64,000 nucleotides of DNA from Coix lacryma-jobi var. lacryma-jobi (taxonomy: Eukaryota > Streptophyta > Magnoliopsida > Poales > Poaceae): NCBI GenBank assembly GCA_009763385.1, contig CM019823.1:89353104-89417103 (forward strand), in the 5' to 3' direction. The notes below the pieces were generated by a model that was given only the letters and a program-made list of their open reading frames with translations, was not told where the DNA came from and made no database searches. Position numbers and translations under genes: made by a program. Positions 34,059-45,198 of this stretch are shown piece after piece. How positions within the stretch are numbered: position 1 is the first letter of the stretch; the number at the start of each line of letters is the position of its first letter.

Positions 34059-36140
34059 TGAAGGACCGAGAATGCAATAGCAAGGCGACCAGAGGGGGGT
34101 TAATGGGAGCTCAAAAATTTCTCTTGAAACTTTGGCCTATTGTTCCCAAAATCAACCCCCGAAAGCTTCGATCGAAACCGTGATGCCCACGACCCTTGGA
34201 AGAGGGTGGATGATCCCTAGGATCACAGCGAGGCACCACAAAGCGATAGAAACGCAAAAGTACCGGCACAAGTTTGACCCTCAAAAACCAAGTCTTGAAC
34301 GTAGATGGACGGCTACGTTGAGAAATCCCCAAATATCGATGCTAACAAGTAGCAAAGATACCTAGAGAGGTTTTTTGGTCAACTACGAGGCCAAACGAGA
34401 AGTCCGAAAACCAAGCGAGGAAGCCGGGAGAGCAAACGCACCAAAACGCAACCTTCAGGCAAATCCCGGACTGTCCGGCCCTGGGGTCCCGGACTGTCCG
34501 CCGTACTGCCGGACTGTCCGCGAGCGAGTGGCGGACTGTCCGTCGGTAAAACTCCCAAAAACACAAAGGTTCTGAAACCTCCCTGAGTGATCCCGGACTG
34601 TCCGCGGATCACAACGGCGGACTGTCCGCCGGTCAAACAAAGACAAGACAGCCGAAGAACACGGCCACTAAACTGGCTCGTCCCCGACGCGCGGACTATC
34701 CGCGCCTGGGGTGGCGGACTGTCCGCCAACACCCAGTGAGGGCGATTTCGGTCGCCCTTCACCCAAATCTCTTCCAAATCGATCCAAATCAAAATCCCAT
34801 GTTCCCAAACTTGGAGAAGATGATCACGGGGTAGTTAGGAGACTATCCCAAAGAAATCATCCGCTCAAAATGATTCAATCACCGGGAAAGCGAAAGGGGA
34901 AGATCGAGAACAAAAAAGTGCTACGAAAACGAAATAAACTCGATCTACTTGTTCGTGAGGAGTTAGATCAATTCCTTCGATGGAAATGATCTCCTCACTA
35001 TGAAGAACAAGTTGATTCAAACGGATTTCGCAAAGACGTGGTAGAGAGGGAGATCGAGTGACGGGAAAATCGCGGAGAAACGAAGAACGCAAAGAACACG
35101 AACAAAACGCGAATCAAGTCATCGATCTGCAACCGTGTGGCTACTACATGCTACAACAGTGAGGTTACGGCCTCACTTCCTCAAAATCTCCAGTACACAG
35201 AGGTATGGTTCTCTGCGGATCTCAGCTAGCTACAGCAGGGGATTGGGAGAGCAGGAAACCCTAGAAGCAAAGAGCAAATGACTGAGATCCATGGGGAGGT
35301 GGGTGTCTCCCCCTACTTATCCTAATCCTAACTATTCCTAATTCCCACTCTAGCCCTAACTACTTACAGAGCGAACCAGCTAAACCCTAAGGTTATTCTG
35401 GACCAACTCGATGGTAGGTGGATCCGACGGCCACGCCCGCACAACTCGTAGTGTTGCTTCGACGCAACCTCCCGATTGCCGCCACGTGCCGCCACCGTTT
35501 TGCCGTCCTTTTCCCAGATGTAGCACCCCCGGTTTTGTGGCCCAAAGCGGGAAACCAACCTTCACAGCCAACCCCCGGTTTTGAGGCCCAAACCGGAAAA
35601 CCAGCCCACATAGCCTGAGTTTTGTGGCCCAAACTCAGCAAACCCGCAGCACCCAGGTTTTGAGGCCCAAACCTGGAAACCGTCCTCAGCCCGAGTTTTG
35701 TGGCCAAACTCGGAAACCATCCGCGCCCAGGTTTTGAGGCCCAAACCTGGAAACCGTCCACCCGATAGTTTTTCTCTGGCTCTACCACCAAACCGAAGCT
35801 GTAGAGGGGATGCACCGCCCGTGCACCCCGTCCACCGACACGTGTCCGCAGGTCCTCGACCCAAGCAACACCGTGCTCGCAAGTCTCCGCTCATCGTTGT
35901 CCCAGGCTGCCAGCCACTACAGCTGATCCTCGGGCCACCGGTCCCTCAGTCCAAGCCTCACGGCCGCCCTTCGCTATTCTCGGTCCCTCGGCACGGCACG
36001 TCTCTACTTAACCTTCACCTTGCCTCTGATCACTGTATCCGTGCTCGACACCTGCACAACACAAGCCAAAGAACATGCGCATTATCCCAGTTGACAATCA
36101 CTCATCACTCAGAGACTCGGCATACACCCATGTATCCGCA
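34059..36140 (-). repeat. 5' LTR of F1
   Basis: 2082 bp. Eight copies of the cggactgtccg motif at about 34465-34730 and the 40-bp array at about 35525-35762. A TATA-like minus-strand stretch GGATAAGTAGGGGG near 35311-35322 could mark the promoter. If so, the palindrome array is transcribed and forms part of the RNA leader. Confidence 0.92.
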
Positions 36141-36145
36141 TATCT
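36141..36145. repeat. Target-site duplication of F1, right
   Basis: tatct, identical to 13225-13229. Confidence 0.92.
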
Positions 36146-39130
36146 CTTCCCCGAGGTGCCGATTTTGTTGACCTATCTTGCACTCTTGCTATAGAAGACC
36201 TCTCCAAAATTCCAGTTGTGAGAGATTTTCTAGATGTTTTCCCGAATGAGTTACCAGGGTTACCACCCAAAAGAGTAGTGGAGTTTGCAATCGAGTTGTT
36301 ACCAGGAACTGCACCAATCTCAAGGAGGTCGTATCGTATGCCACCCAATGAATTGGCAGAACTCAAAACCCAGATCAAGGAACTGTTGAACAAGGGGTTC
36401 ATTCAACCTAGTGTGTCCGAATGGGGATGCCCAGCTTTGTTTGTCAAGAAGAAGGATAAATCTTTACGCATGTGTGTGGATTATCGTCCACTCAATGTTG
36501 TGACTGTTAAGAATAAGTACCCGTTACCACGGATAGATATCCTCTTTGACCAGTTATCTAGAGCCAAAGTGTTTTCCAAGATTGATTTGAGATCAGGTTA
36601 TCACCAGATCCGAATCCGACCACAGGATATCCCAAAGACTGCTTTCTCAACCAGATACGGATTATATGAGTATCTTGTCATGTCCTTTGGATTGACGAAT
36701 GCTCCAGCATACTTCATGAGTTTGATGAACTCCGTGTTCATGCTAGAATTAGACAAATTCGTGGTGGTGTTCATCGATGATATCTTAATCTATTCAGAAA
36801 ATGCCAAAGACCATGCAAAACATTTGAGGATTGTTTTATCTAGACTCAGGGAGCATAAGCTCTATGCTAAGTTCAGTAAGTGTGAGTTTTGGATGAAGAA
36901 GGTACATTTTCTTGGTCACATTTTATCGGGAGGAGGAATCTCAGTTGATCCCAGTAAGGTGCAGGAAGTAATGGATTGGAAGGCTCCTACAACAGTAGGT
37001 GAGATTCGGAGTTTCTTGGGCTTGGCAGGATACTATCGCCGATTCATTTCGGATTTCTCCAAGATTGCAAAGCCTATGACAATTCTGCTGCAAAAGAATC
37101 AAAAGTTTGAATGGACAGAGGAGTGCGAAACTGCTTTCCGTACCATGCGGAAACTGTTGACCACTGCTCCTGTTCTCGCTCAGCCGGATATTGAGAAGCC
37201 ATTTGATGTCCTTTGTGATGCATCGAAAGTTGGCTTAGGTTGTGTTCTTATGCAAGAAGGAAAAGTAATCGTGTATGCATCTCAACAATTAAGGAAGCAT
37301 GAAGTGAACTATCCAACACATGATTTGGAATTAGCTGTAGTCGTGCACGCTCTAAAGATTTGGAGACATTACTTGCTTGGAAATGTCTGTAATATGTACA
37401 CAGATCACAATAGTCTTAAGTATATCTTCACTCAGGCAGAATTGAACATGAGGCAAAGAAGATGGCTTGAGTTAATTAAAGATTACAATCTGCAGATTCA
37501 CTATCATCCTGATAAAGCAAATGTGGTAGCCGATGCCTTGAGTCAGAAATCACACTGTAATGCTATGAAGTTGCTACCAGAAGATGAGTTCAGTCTACTG
37601 CATCCTGCAGTACTACATGATTTAGAGTTACGCAGTGCATTAGTTGATCAAATCATCAAAGGACAGAAAACTGATAAGGGACTCTATCATATCAAGGAAA
37701 GGCTCAGAGTTGCAGCGGAATCTGATAAGCATTTTCGAGTTGATGACAATGGAGTTCTATGGTTCGACCAACGACTAGTGGTACCTAAGGATAGAGAACT
37801 TAGAAATCGGATCGTGGATGAAGCACATTTGTCCAGGTTGTCCATCCATCCTGGAAGTGCGAAGATGTATCAAGATTTGCGTCCCAGATTTTGGTGGACT
37901 AAAATGAAGAAGGAAATTGCTGCTTATGTGGCTAGATGTGACACATGTTGTCGAGTAAAGGCTATTCACTTGAAACCAGCTGGAATGCTTCAGCCATTAG
38001 CTATACCCGAATGGAAGTGGGAAGAGGTGAGCATGGATTTTATCACCGGTTTGCCCACTACTCAAAAGGGTAATGATTCAATTTGGGTAATTGTGGATCG
38101 TCTCACTAAGACCGCACATTTTATTCCGGTCAGGACCAGCTACAAGGCACCAGATTACGCTGAGATCTATGTGAGTCAGATCATTCGACTACATGGGGTA
38201 CCAAGGGTTATAGTTTCAGATCGAGGACCGCAGTTTACTGCACCGTTTTGGGAGAAATTGCAAAAGGAGTTAGGCACAGATTTAGTCCGAAGCTCAGCCT
38301 ATCATCCGCAAACATCAGGACAAACGGAAAGAGTAAATCAGGTGTTAGAAGTTAAGAGCCTGCGTGATATCAGCGAAAGGTTCATGGGAGAAATGGTTAC
38401 CTTTGGCAGAATTTGCTTACAAAACAGTTATCAAGAGAGTATCCAGATGGCGCCTTTTGAAGCATTATATGGTAAGAAATGCAGAACACCAGTAAACTGG
38501 ATTGAACCAGGAGAATGTCGGTACTATGGGATTGACTTCATCAAGGAAGCAAAAGAACAAGTTAGGGTCATTCAGCAACATATCGCAGCTGCACAGTCTC
38601 GACAGAAAAGCTATGCCGATAAACGAAGGAGGCCACTTGAGTTCAATGTCGGTGACTATGTCTATTTGAAGGTTTCACCTATAAAAGGTGTGAAACGCTT
38701 TGGGGTTAAAAGTAAGTTAGCACCAAGGTTTGTGGGACCCTATAGGATTGTGGAAAGAAGGGGAGAAGTAGCTTATCAGCTACAGTTGCCAGAACATTTG
38801 AAGGCTATATTTCCTGTGTTCCATGTCTCGCAACTGAAGAAATGTCTTCGAGTGCAAGAAGAAGAGGTACAGCCAGCCCGTATCAAGTTGCAATCCGATC
38901 TCACTTACTTAGTTACACCGTGTCGAGTGCTTGACGAAAAAGAAAGAGCAACTCGTGGAAGAATAGTGAAGCGATACAAGGTATCTTGGAGTGAGCAAGA
39001 TGATCGGGATGCTACTTGGGAGACGGACAACTATCTAAAGGAGGTGTATCCACACTTTTATAAGAAATGGTTCGTAATTCAAATCTCGGGACGAGATTTC
39101 TTTAAGGAGGGGAGGGCTGTAACACCCTAA
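36146..39130 (+). CDS. pol: Element E pol: RT, RNase H, integrase, chromodomain (partial)
   Basis: One open frame of more than 970 codons; its 5' part was separated from gag-protease by F1. RT: GFIQPSVSEWGCPALFVKKK, DLRSGYHQIRIRPQD, and FIDD as the catalytic box (about 36770). RNase H: LCDASKVGLGCVL, DLELAVVVHALKIWRHYL, ADALSQKSH. Integrase: HHCC zinc site (CDTCCRVK), catalytic residues in SMDFITGLP, VSDRGPQFT and SGQTERVNQ, then the GPYRIVERRGEVAYQLQLP module. The C-terminus is a chromodomain-like segment (KRYKVSWSEQDDRDATWETD, about 38965-39060), which in chromoviruses directs integration to chromatin. Between about 38350 and 38424 the frame is shifted by two compensating indels. The TAA at 39128-39130 lies inside the 3' LTR, so the PPT is coding. 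The frame does not match that of the protease half before F1, even after subtracting the insertion. Confidence 0.92.
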   Translation, partial: LPRGADFVDLSCTLAIEDLSKIPVVRDFLDVFPNELPGLPPKRVVEFAIELLPGTAPISRRSYRMPPNELAELKTQIKELLNKGFIQPSVSEWGCPALFVKKKDKSLRMCVDYRPLNVVTVKNKYPLPRIDILFDQLSRAKVFSKIDLRSGYHQIRIRPQDIPKTAFSTRYGLYEYLVMSFGLTNAPAYFMSLMNSVFMLELDKFVVVFIDDILIYSENAKDHAKHLRIVLSRLREHKLYAKFSKCEFWMKKVHFLGHILSGGGISVDPSKVQEVMDWKAPTTVGEIRSFLGLAGYYRRFISDFSKIAKPMTILLQKNQKFEWTEECETAFRTMRKLLTTAPVLAQPDIEKPFDVLCDASKVGLGCVLMQEGKVIVYASQQLRKHEVNYPTHDLELAVVVHALKIWRHYLLGNVCNMYTDHNSLKYIFTQAELNMRQRRWLELIKDYNLQIHYHPDKANVVADALSQKSHCNAMKLLPEDEFSLLHPAVLHDLELRSALVDQIIKGQKTDKGLYHIKERLRVAAESDKHFRVDDNGVLWFDQRLVVPKDRELRNRIVDEAHLSRLSIHPGSAKMYQDLRPRFWWTKMKKEIAAYVARCDTCCRVKAIHLKPAGMLQPLAIPEWKWEEVSMDFITGLPTTQKGNDSIWVIVDRLTKTAHFIPVRTSYKAPDYAEIYVSQIIRLHGVPRVIVSDRGPQFTAPFWEKLQKELGTDLVRSSAYHPQTSGQTERVNQVLEVKSLRDISERFMGEMVTFGRICLQNSYQESIQMAPFEALYGKKCRTPVNWIEPGECRYYGIDFIKEAKEQVRVIQQHIAAAQSRQKSYADKRRRPLEFNVGDYVYLKVSPIKGVKRFGVKSKLAPRFVGPYRIVERRGEVAYQLQLPEHLKAIFPVFHVSQLKKCLRVQEEEVQPARIKLQSDLTYLVTPCRVLDEKERATRGRIVKRYKVSWSEQDDRDATWETDNYLKEVYPHFYKKWFVIQISGRDFFKEGRAVTP
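39104..39117 (+). promoter_or_regulatory. PPT of element E
   Basis: aaggaggggagggc immediately before TGTAACACCC of the 3' LTR. Confidence 0.85.
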
Positions 39131-42100
39131 GTGTTAAGCAACCCTAAAATGCATAATTTGACATAGCATGAGCATAGCATCTCATCATTTCATGTGCATT
39201 TGTTTGTATGAGTGTTTAAGTCCTTGCTTTCTGTTTCTGACCTAGTGCCTTAAAACAAAGTTGTAGATCTTGATGAGAGAAACAACTTTGCTTACAAGCA
39301 CTTTCTCAGAAAAAGTTTTTAAAGTATGATTTCTTGCATTAGAAAAATAGATTAGAAGTAAAATTCTTTTTCTATGCAGAATTTGGACTTGAGCCTTAAA
39401 GATGAATTGTTCTCTGCAAAATTCTAAGCAACTTTGCTTTTAGGACCTTTTCCTAATTCGGCTTAGTTTGGGAGTTATGGAGCATCAAAGTTTTGAACAA
39501 AACCTCATTAGTTTAAACCTGCCAGTGGGACCCACCTGTCAGTCCCCTTTCTCCTCCCCGCGCGCGCCGGCCACCTCCGCGCCGGCACAAACCGCTCCGC
39601 CGCCGTGAGACCGCCTCGCCGACCGACCAAACCACCGCTGCCGTCGCCCGTGGTTTGCGCTGGATCACGCCACGTCGCCTTGACACCCCGTGCTCGCCCC
39701 CCGCGTGGCGCACGATTCCTGCCGCCGCCGCGCCCGGTCGGGAGCGCCTCCCCGACGGGAACTAGCCAGGTGCAATGCACCAAGCCCGTTGTTCCCTTTG
39801 CCTCCTCTCCGCCTCACGCTCATGAGCCAGAAGCTCACTCCCTTGCTCACTCTCTCGCTCGCTTCGCTCCACTCCATATTCTCCAGTGCATAGCGCCGCC
39901 GCAGCCCGCCGAACTCCGGCGAGCGATTACTCGCTCCCCACCGCACCACCGCTCGATTCCTCCCGTCAACCTCTCAGCCTTAACCTCCTCTTTCACCAGC
40001 AAGGGTTGGTTTTCCCTCTTCTCCTCTCTAGCCGGTAGAACGTCGAGTGCCATCCTTGGGTTCTCGCCATGGCCGCCGCCATGACCATAGCTTGGTCCGG
40101 CCATCTCCGGCCAAATCATCTCGCACCAAGCCCAGTTCTCACCTCCTCGACCTCTGTAGGTGCTTAGGGTTGGATGGAGACCCTTCTCTCGCCTTGTTTC
40201 GACCGGAACAGGGCCATGCCGCCGCCGTGTCCGCCGTAGGTCGCCGCCGTGCGTGGCGCCGGGCAATGCCGAGGCTGGCAAAGCTCAATAGAAGCCTGGG
40301 AAGGTAGCTTAGGGAGTGCTTGAGCTGATGCTCACGCCGCTGAGCCTTGGAATAGCCGGGCCAGGCCGCACCGCCTTGTTGCCGCGCCGCCGCTCCGCCA
40401 TTGCCGTCGTTGAGCTTGCTCCGGTGATGCTCTGTCCAAGCGACCTAGCCAACTGTGTCCGCCTCGCGATGGTGAGTCTAGTGGTAGGGTTGGTGTCACC
40501 AGAAACCTTACCGCCGGTGAGCTAGAGTCGGTCAACTCCGGCGGGAACACGCTGCCTCTAACGCGTGGGCCCGTTGACCACTGACGCGCGGGATCACTGA
40601 CTAGCGGGTCCCGTTTGGCAGTGAGAGGGAGAGAGAAGGAGAGGAGTCTGGGTGCAATAGCGCTCGGGACAGCCGGGTGCGCGAAGCGTTTTTGCCTGTG
40701 TCTGTAGGTGCTTGTCGCCGGGTGTCCATAGCATTTAGGGTTGGGTTTTCTTTAAAATGAGTTTTGCAGAATTTATGTAAAGGCTTCAAAAATTCATGCA
40801 AGGCTCATTTTAAGTCCAAATCCTGTGAAACAAATTTTGTTGTGCTAAGAATGAATAGATCTATCTGTAAAAAATGTTAAGTGCATTTTTTGTGGCACTT
40901 TTATGTATAGATTAAATTAAGTTAGGAATTTGCTGTTAACTTCGAAAATACATAACTAATTCTCTATAGATCAGAAAAATGTGATTCCAGTTTTATTAGC
41001 TTTGTGTAGACAAGTAGTTTCAAGGAAAAATATAATATGAAGTTGTTCTGTGAAATACTTTTGCAGTAGCATTTAAAATGTTTAAATGTTGTTTTCTTGT
41101 AAAATTTGTGGTAATTAAAATATGAGGAATATGAACCTGATAATTTTTGTAGACTGCTCTTGTGCTAAGAACTTTAGAAGAAAAATATGAAATCTGTTGT
41201 TTGACACTTTCTATTATGGTGTGTAGTTCAAGGCACCTTTTCATCATAATATTTGTCTTTTTCATAGAGGACAGTGTTTAAATCCTAATGGCTTAAAATC
41301 TGAACAGTGGACTGTTATGCATGTTATCAATCTAGGGTAATATTTGTAGATTTTTCTGAAGCTGTCTAGAATGGGTTGCTGTTATAGGCATGAATAAATA
41401 GGTTTATTTCAGCAAGTAATTAGACGAGAATAAATTAATTAAGTAGGTGTTGCTGTGGTAATTATACATCTTAACAAGTTAGTTAGGAAGGTTAAATGGT
41501 TGGTTAGATGCTAAAGTCTTTTATAACCCTTAGGATGATGTTGACTACCTTGTTGAAGAGAATGCAGTAGATGACATGTGCTTATCTCCTGATTGTTGTT
41601 AATCCCGTGCATCACATATGCATTTTGCGTGCATTCATCCTATTCATCTATATTCTGCATCATACAGGATCAACGGAAGAGACCCAGAACCAGCCGACGC
41701 AGGAAGAACCCAGCCAGGAGGAGACACTGACCGAGGAAGCCGGAGGGACCGACGCCGAAGAACTATCCGAGTGCCGCGACCATCGTTCGTCGGACTTTGA
41801 GAAAGGCAAGCCCCGGAGCATTCTAACTCCTATAGTATGCAAATGTCTTACAATTAACCTGATGATGAATGTTGCATTAGGTTATAGGAATTGATTGCTA
41901 CCGTTGATGCATTATTACTTATCCTTGTCCACCTGCAATCATATCTTGATATCCCTGTTTAGGTCTAGGCTCGTTATATGCTTAGCCCTGCTTAGATCGA
42001 TAAAAGTCAGGTGATTTCCTGTCTCCCGCATATAGGTGGATAGTGATCATGATTAGCCTGTGCTATCATGGAGATAACCATGTGATAATTAATTTGAGAC

Positions 42101-43341
42101 AGAGGCGGGATGTAAGAGCAGCAGGACATGGGTTCTGTGTGCTAGTAGTCTCCCGTCTGTGTCGCATAGGACCCATTCGGGAATGTCCCTTCAGTCAAAT
42201 TGAACGCGTCGATCACTTAACGGAGTAGGTCTGAGTACCTCCCGCGAAGCCGAGTAAGGTTATTCGAGCCGGTGATGGAGATGTTGACGCTTAACACCCA
42301 GGGCCTCAGCTGTACCGTGGGCAACTATTCTGATCAACCTGGCATGGTCCGAGGGCAGGCAGGGCCTAATCGACCTGGCATGACCGTGGGCAGTATAGCT
42401 TGAGCGACCTGGCACTGAGAGAACCCCCGGTGTAAAAGGGCCCATGGCCGTCCGGCGCGTTGTGTTCTCGAATCTCCTGCCTGGTAGCTTACGACTGCCG
42501 TAGCCGGATTGTGCTGGGCGAGTGTGATACATTTTATCCCCAGCTAGTAGGAATCGATTATAATCGCCATCGCTCCTGGACAGTGAGCAATTGACTGTAG
42601 ATCATCGCCCGTAGAACTTATGGAACTAAGATGGTTGTGGAATCTGAAAGGCTATTGATGAAATAGTCACTCTTGCTTGTATAAAGAGTCAAGTGCTTCT
42701 TATAGATCAGGTGCAAATCTAGTAAGGTAGAATTAATTATTAAAAGCAATTGTCGACACTCTAAACTGAGTTTTACTTACTAAAGCTTTCATGCAAAGGA
42801 GTATGTGTAGCCAACCCCACCTATATAGCCTACATGATCCTTGGTGTCTCATTATTTCTGGATTATGTCGGGTAAGTCTAGCTGAGTACCTTCTTGTACT
42901 CAGGGTTTTATTCCCTTGTTGTTGCAGATGGCCAGTGTTTCTATGGCTATTGTGAGAACTGCTTATACCCGGTGACGGGAGATGACTAGACCAGGGGCAT
43001 GGTCACCACTTATCTTACCTGTTGCTTTTGCGGACCTGATCGGACTGATGGCACTGTCCAAACTTATGTTTAAGACTATGTTGCTTCCGCTACTACTATC
43101 AAACTATGGTTTGTAATATTATTTCGAACTCCGATGTAATTTGAACTATGTGCAACTGTGATGTAACTTATGAGCATCTTCGCTGAACTATTACGATCTT
43201 GGCTGGATGTCGTTGATTTGATTCGAAATCCTTCGAGATTTCCGGACTACCGGGTTTGTACGAGCTTAAGTACTTGATGATCTTTGCGATAAGTGGAGAT
43301 CTCGGTGCTTAATCTGGTGCAAATTGGTCGGTTCTGTTATA
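39118..43341 (+). repeat. 3' LTR of element E
   Basis: 4224 bp, begins TGTAACACCC and ends ttata (the left copy ends ttaca). Collinear with 5383-9634, with scattered substitutions and small indels. Near its 3' end ggtaagtctagctgag and ttgttgttgcag resemble splice signals; the left copy has ggttag at the first of these. Confidence 0.92.
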
Positions 43342-43346
43342 GAATC
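43342..43346. repeat. Target-site duplication of element E, right
   Basis: gaatc, one mismatch to ggatc at 5378-5382. Confidence 0.75.
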
Positions 43347-43348
43347 TA

Positions 43349-43366
43349 TCCCTGGCAACGGCGCCA
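43349..43366 (-). promoter_or_regulatory. PBS of element A (tRNA-Asp type)
   Basis: The minus strand reads TGGCGCCGTTGCCAGGGA, 8 nt after the LTR end. This equals the complement of a plant tRNA-Asp 3' end except for one base. Confidence 0.85.
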
Positions 43367-44216
43367 AAAATGCTTGTTGCAAGTCCAGTCACTATACCTA
43401 AAGGAGTGAAGCTAAAGCAGCTATCTACTAATGTCAAATGGGGTTGTCAATCCCGACACTAGTAGGAGCTAGCTAGAGAGATTGCAACCTACCTAGAGGA
43501 GATTCTGCAAGCGCACAGAACTATCGTAGTAGCACTTCGCCTGGGAGTACCAGGTGTCGATTTATTTGATCCCAAAGGAAGGCTAGGGTGGTGTATGAGT
43601 CGAGTCAAAGAGGGGATGAGAGTCGAAGAATAAGAAAGGGAAAGGAGAGAAGAGAAGAGTGGAGATGAAAGTCTAGAAAGAATTTATGAGTGGGTAGGTA
43701 AGGATGAAATGAAAGGTTAAGGTAAGGTGGATAGACAGGTAGATAAAGGGAATAAGATAACTAAGGATAACTAATATAACTAACTAATAACTAATAACTA
43801 CTCCTAGATAACTACGAAGCAAGATAGGCAAATGCCAAATAAGCAACCAAGTTAAGTATAGTTTTATTCCTATCTTGTCAAGTACCGAGGCGTACTAGCC
43901 TTTACCACTGACATAGGTTGAACGCTAGCACAACGAGCCTTACTGTTAAACTAGACCAACTACGTGGTGGAATTCAAGGCGCACAGGGTTGTCACCACCT
44001 GCTTGCTACCACAGCTATCCGGAGGTCTAGCTGTATCTGAAGGTAAGTCTATAACTAAGCACCACGCCTAATTATATTCTAACTATCTCTACCCTGGCCT
44101 AGAATAGAGACACCCTTGCGGACGTCAGAGCAAATACTTGACTTAATAAGGTAAACACTAAACTAACTAAGCAACCTATTGGCAAAGATCAAACACTAAG
44201 CACACTAGAGATTAAC

Positions 44217-44366
44217 TACTATGGCTAAGTGAATTGAAATGTAGGATAGCTAGGCACTCAAGCAATCAATCAAGTATACTACTCAATACTGTACTATGGC
44301 TAAGTGAATTGAAATGTAGGATAGCTAGGCACTCAAGCAATCAATCAAGTATACTACTCAATACTG
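44217..44366. repeat. 75-bp tandem duplication in the A 5' LTR
   Basis: Two adjacent near-identical copies starting tactatggctaag and ending actcaatactg. The left LTR has one copy (near 773-850). The duplication arose after, or independently of, the formation of the left LTR. Confidence 0.9.
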
Positions 44367-44681
44367 GTAAGTAGAATAAAGTAATACTTGAAATGATGAA
44401 CTAGAATATAGTAAAGTGCTTGAGTTACAAGAGCAAAACCTGAACTGGAGATGGATGAAGACTCTTCCCAACTCCAGGACCGATCACTCGCACGCTTCTA
44501 CTCTTGAGCTAAGCCTTGAGCAGCGCTTCCGCAAGGGCAATGAGGCAAGGATGCCTTGCTCTACTAGCTACCTACTTGCCTAAGCTTGGCTACATCCTAA
44601 GCTATTAGCTCTCTAGCTTTAGCCTCGCTTTGCTTCTTCCTTCCTTTCCTTGCTTGAAATGAAGTGACACCTCCAGGGGGG

Positions 44682-44689
44682 TATTTATA
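44682..44689 (-). promoter_or_regulatory. TATA box of element A, 5' LTR
   Basis: TATAAATA on the minus strand, in the same context as 1171-1178. This is the copy placed to drive the element RNA. Confidence 0.55.
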
Positions 44690-45198
44690 GTAGAGAGGTG
44701 GAGTAGGGGCTACTCCACCGCCACATCATCGATCCGCGTGATGATGGATGAGAGCCCTTGGATCGTAACCTCCTTCAGATCAATGGTGGAGAAGAATTAA
44801 GCATGTGCTTCTTTAATTCAACATGTGCTTATTTGCATGGCGGCATGCATGATCCACGCCCCTCCCTCCTGAGCCTTCCGATGCCACCGACCTAGTGACC
44901 GAGGGCAAGATTTGGCCCTGGGGTGGTCACACGGATTAGTGACGTGGCAGGGGAGAAGTTTGGGTGCCACATAGGTGGCGGGCGCCACCCCACTAGGGCC
45001 CAAATGGGCCCTGGTGAGTGGTCTCGGCCCCTGGTGGGTCCATTCTCCAAATTTGGTCCAAATCCTGCATTCAAATAAAAATCTATGGACATGTGGAATT
45101 TGGTTAGTTTGAAGCGTATTTGACTACTTTTCATGCCTTTTTGGTGAATTTTTGTGTAAAATGTTGGTGGTAAAACAAGTGTTTAAGGACCACCAACA

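Larger units (their letters stand above)
13230..36140 (-). mobile_element. Element F1: SIRE/Maximus (Ji-like) Ty1/copia retrotransposon
   Basis: Minus strand: 5' LTR 34059-36140, PBS, gag 31377-33995, pol 28945-31371 and 16839-17613, PPT 15313-15323, 3' LTR 13230-15312. The domain order is protease, integrase, RT, RNase H, as in copia. Two CCHC knuckles in gag and the repeated ggactgtccg motif in the LTR point to the Ji/Opie group of the SIRE/Maximus lineage. It is interrupted inside RT by F2. It carries several stops and one frameshift. No env-like ORF is supported in the 1.5 kb before the 3' LTR. Confidence 0.92.
5383..43341 (+). mobile_element. Element E: Tekay/Del-like chromovirus (Ty3/gypsy) with upstream ORF0
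   Basis: Two LTRs of about 4.2 kb (5383-9634 and 39118-43341), a tRNA-iMet-type PBS, an extra ORF, gag, protease, RT, RNase H, integrase and a C-terminal chromodomain, then a PPT. Very long LTRs, gag-pol in one line and a chromodomain are typical of the Tekay/Del lineage. Inserted in the leader of A with a 5-bp duplication. Interrupted by F1 at 13230-36140 (plus one 5-bp duplication). Stops in ORF0 and in the protease, and frameshifts in pol, make it unable to encode a complete set. Confidence 0.93.
1..45198 (-). mobile_element. Element A: RT-less Ty3/gypsy LTR retrotransposon, host of E/F1/F2
   Basis: Minus-strand element. The 5' LTR is at 43375-45198, the tRNA-Asp-type PBS at 43349-43366, gag-protease at 3201-5081, the PPT at 1733-1746 and the 3' LTR at 1-1732, cut by the window start. 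Bases 5383-43341 are the later insertion E, so the element's own internal part is only about 3.7 kb. No RT, RNase H or integrase motif is visible in that part. This matches non-autonomous gag-only or gag-protease elements of grasses (TR-GAG type); the gag resembles the Athila/Tat branch. Its target-site duplication cannot be read because the left end is outside the window. The two LTRs differ in one block (see findings), so A may be a recombinant. Confidence 0.85.
43375..45198 (-). repeat. 5' LTR of element A
   Basis: 1824 bp. The minus-strand start at 45198 is TGTTGGTGGTCC and its end at 43375 is GCAACA. Contains a 75-bp tandem duplication (44217-44366) that is single-copy in the left LTR. 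Bases 44691-44847, upstream of the TATA box, have no counterpart in the left LTR. Confidence 0.9.

Noticed and set aside
42872..42927. A complete intron in the E LTR between ggtaagt and ttgttgttgcag
   Set aside because: The interval is only 56 bp, shorter than usual plant introns, and the left LTR lacks the gtaagt; only acceptor-like sites are noted.
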